The notes beneath the pieces were generated by a model. The model had not been told where the DNA came from. It ran no database searches and was given only the letters and a program-made list of their open reading frames with translations. Source: Streptomyces sp. NBC_01723 (GTDB lineage Bacteria > Actinomycetota > Actinomycetes > Streptomycetales > Streptomycetaceae). From it: a stretch of 64,000 bases of DNA. Shown one piece after another: positions 63,053-64,000 of this stretch. Numbering within the stretch: position 1 is the first letter of the stretch; the number at the start of each line of letters is the position of its first letter. The stretch is from positions 23,787 to 87,786 of the forward strand of contig NZ_CP109172.1 of assembly GCF_036246005.1 (NCBI RefSeq). Direction: 5' to 3'. The translations under genes and the position numbers were made by a program.

Positions 63053-63063
63053 CGGTGGTCTCC

Positions 63064-63957
63064 TCAGAGGGCCTTGTACGCCGGCCACCACGTGACGGCG
63101 AGAGAACTGGTCAGGGTGGGGTCGGTCGCGTTCCAGTGGATTTCGTTCAGCCCGGGGTCGAGACGGAACAGGTCGATACGGGACTGCGCGGTGAGGGGCA
63201 TGCCGCCGCCGTTGCTGCGGAGGACGGTCCGCCAGCCGGGCCGGGTGTCGATCTCCACCCAGTCCCCCGCGCCAATGGAGCCCTGCACGGTCAGCGTCCG
63301 CCCCGACCCGACGTGCTTGATCACCGGGTTGGCGCATGGCCCGGTGATCCGCAGCACCGGCCACGTGCCGGCGGTCCCGCCGACGTCGATGAACCCGGGC
63401 CGGCCGACCGCACCGGCCGTGTACTCGATCGTGAACGGGAACACCAGCGGAAACGTCAGCCCGCCCTGGGTGATGGAGCCGAGCGGCATCGACGTGGTCT
63501 GCCGCTCGTCGTAGAACAGGTGGTCCTGGCCGGTGAACTCGATATCCAGGGGGATGAGGCCGTGCTTGGCCTGGGTGAGGTCCGTGTTCAGGGCGCGGAT
63601 ACGGCCGCGGACCGTGCGCGCGGACCGGCCGGGGAACTTCAGCCGCAGATCGGTGGTCGCCCCGCCGGCCAGCCGGACAGCTTCGTCGTCGGCGGCGTCC
63701 TGGAGGTCTGCGTGGATGTCGAGGGCGCCTTCCCGGTCCCCTGGCACCTTGATCCGTGCGTCGATACGGATGGTGCGGCCGCTGAACAGGTCCGGGCCCA
63801 GCCACAGCCCGTCCTCCCCCGGCGGTTCCACATCTGCGGTGCGCTGCGGCGCCCTGCCGAGCCCTTCGATCGCCGCGATGACGATCGGGGTGCCGCGGCC
63901 GATGAGGACGCCGGCGAGTTCGTGCTGGCCGTCGATCAGCTCCACCGGTGTACTCAT
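63064..63957 (-). CDS. Distal-tail-like minor tail protein, 297 aa
   Basis: The N-terminal domain (VLIGRGTPIVIAAIEGLGRA; GEDGLWLGPDLFSGRTIRID) and the C-terminal jelly-roll-like part (GTWPVLRITGPCANPVIKHV; GSIGAGDWVEIDTRPGWRTV) fit Dit-type tail proteins of siphoviruses. The ATG overlaps the stop of the partial upstream gene (ATGA). It is the start of the visible tail-tip module. Confidence 0.75.
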   Translation of the reverse strand: MSTPVELIDGQHELAGVLIGRGTPIVIAAIEGLGRAPQRTADVEPPGEDGLWLGPDLFSGRTIRIDARIKVPGDREGALDIHADLQDAADDEAVRLAGGATTDLRLKFPGRSARTVRGRIRALNTDLTQAKHGLIPLDIEFTGQDHLFYDERQTTSMPLGSITQGGLTFPLVFPFTIEYTAGAVGRPGFIDVGGTAGTWPVLRITGPCANPVIKHVGSGRTLTVQGSIGAGDWVEIDTRPGWRTVLRSNGGGMPLTAQSRIDLFRLDPGLNEIHWNATDPTLTSSLAVTWWPAYKAL

Positions 63958-64000
63958 CCGCGTGCTCCCACTCCGCCGCGCGCCAGGCGCCGCAGCTGGT
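63954..64000 (-). CDS. C-terminal end of an upstream tail gene, truncated by the window
   Basis: The last codons read QLRRLARGGVGARG and then TGA, which overlaps the next ATG. In siphovirus order the gene before Dit is usually the tape measure, so that is the likely identity. Only 14 codons are visible. Confidence 0.55.
   Translation of the reverse strand, partial: QLRRLARGGVGARG

Noticed and set aside
1..64000. CRISPR array
   Set aside because: No series of regularly spaced 24-40 bp direct repeats is present; the three iterons at 4545 are contiguous 22-bp units.
1..64000. Insertion sequence or transposase
   Set aside because: No DDE, serine or HUH transposase motif and no terminal repeats with target duplication were seen. 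The HNH fragment at 12365 is the only clear mobile remnant.

Overview
The window is about 67% G+C DNA with actinobacterial gene style: GTG and ATG starts, very frequent ATGA/GTGA stop-start overlaps, and two WhiB-type iron-sulfur regulators. It also carries several protein families that I know mainly from Streptomyces (DUF6221, DUF6233-like, DUF6197-like). It encodes siphovirus minor-tail proteins, a lysis cassette, ThyX, a dCTP deaminase, a RecT/Bet annealing protein, SSB and RusA. It also encodes a ParA/ParB pair with palindromic centromere-like sites and a plasmid-type replication module with iterons. My reading is a Streptomyces-type phage that can be maintained as a plasmid (a phage-plasmid; pZL12/phi-ZL12 is a known precedent). 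The window is part of a larger genome: genes run off both ends, and no capsid, terminase, portal or tape-measure gene is present.

Layout, left to right. 0-2 kb: leftward operon of small unknown genes, fired from a divergent control region with GACTAGT-type repeats. 2.1-5.3 kb: rightward GntR regulator and replication module. The replication module is a small DNA-binding protein, a T5orf172/GIY-YIG protein, and an initiator-like protein with three 22-bp-spaced iterons inside its gene. 5.4-15.5 kb: mostly rightward small accessory genes, many with Cys pairs. 15.5-18.6 kb: LuxR-type regulator, secreted small protein, secreted metalloprotease, tRNA-like gene. 18.7-26.2 kb: leftward operon with NERD nuclease, tandem-HTH protein, adenine/cytosine-N4 methyltransferase and PP-loop protein. 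26.3-33.3 kb: leftward DNA-metabolism operon (SSB, WhiB, RusA, DUF5131, HNH). 33.4-46.8 kb: leftward plasmid-maintenance and recombination block (ParB, ParA, DciA-like, DciA/SLOG fusion, HTH replication protein, second WhiB, C5 methyltransferase, RecT, ribbon-helix-helix-like protein). 47-53.7 kb: mostly rightward small genes plus two convergent tyrosine recombinases. 53.7-58 kb: dCTP deaminase, ThyX and the lysis cassette. 58.2-64 kb: minor tail genes, leftward.

The strongest organisational signal is one promoter design used five times: at about 7.05, 10.98 and 46.95 kb rightward, and 26.25 and 33.34 kb leftward. Each has a TTGCWW -35, exactly 17 bp, a TAYGGT -10, then GG. In four of them the -35 lies in a 27-bp dyad with arms like CATACGCAT and ATGYGTATG. 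Two lie just downstream of a clear terminator, and they head the major early-type operons. This looks like a phage regulon under one dimeric regulator. The ribbon-helix-helix-like protein at 46.3-46.8 kb, next to one copy, is a candidate.

Replication and stability appear to use the iteron module at 4.5 kb plus ParABS at 36-38 kb and helicase-loader-like (DciA) proteins at 38-40 kb. Recombination genes (RecT, SSB, RusA, HNH) and nucleotide genes (ThyX, Dcd) serve lytic growth. The secreted protease and regulators near 16-18 kb look like lysogeny or host-interaction cargo. Functions are read from motifs by eye; no database search was run.
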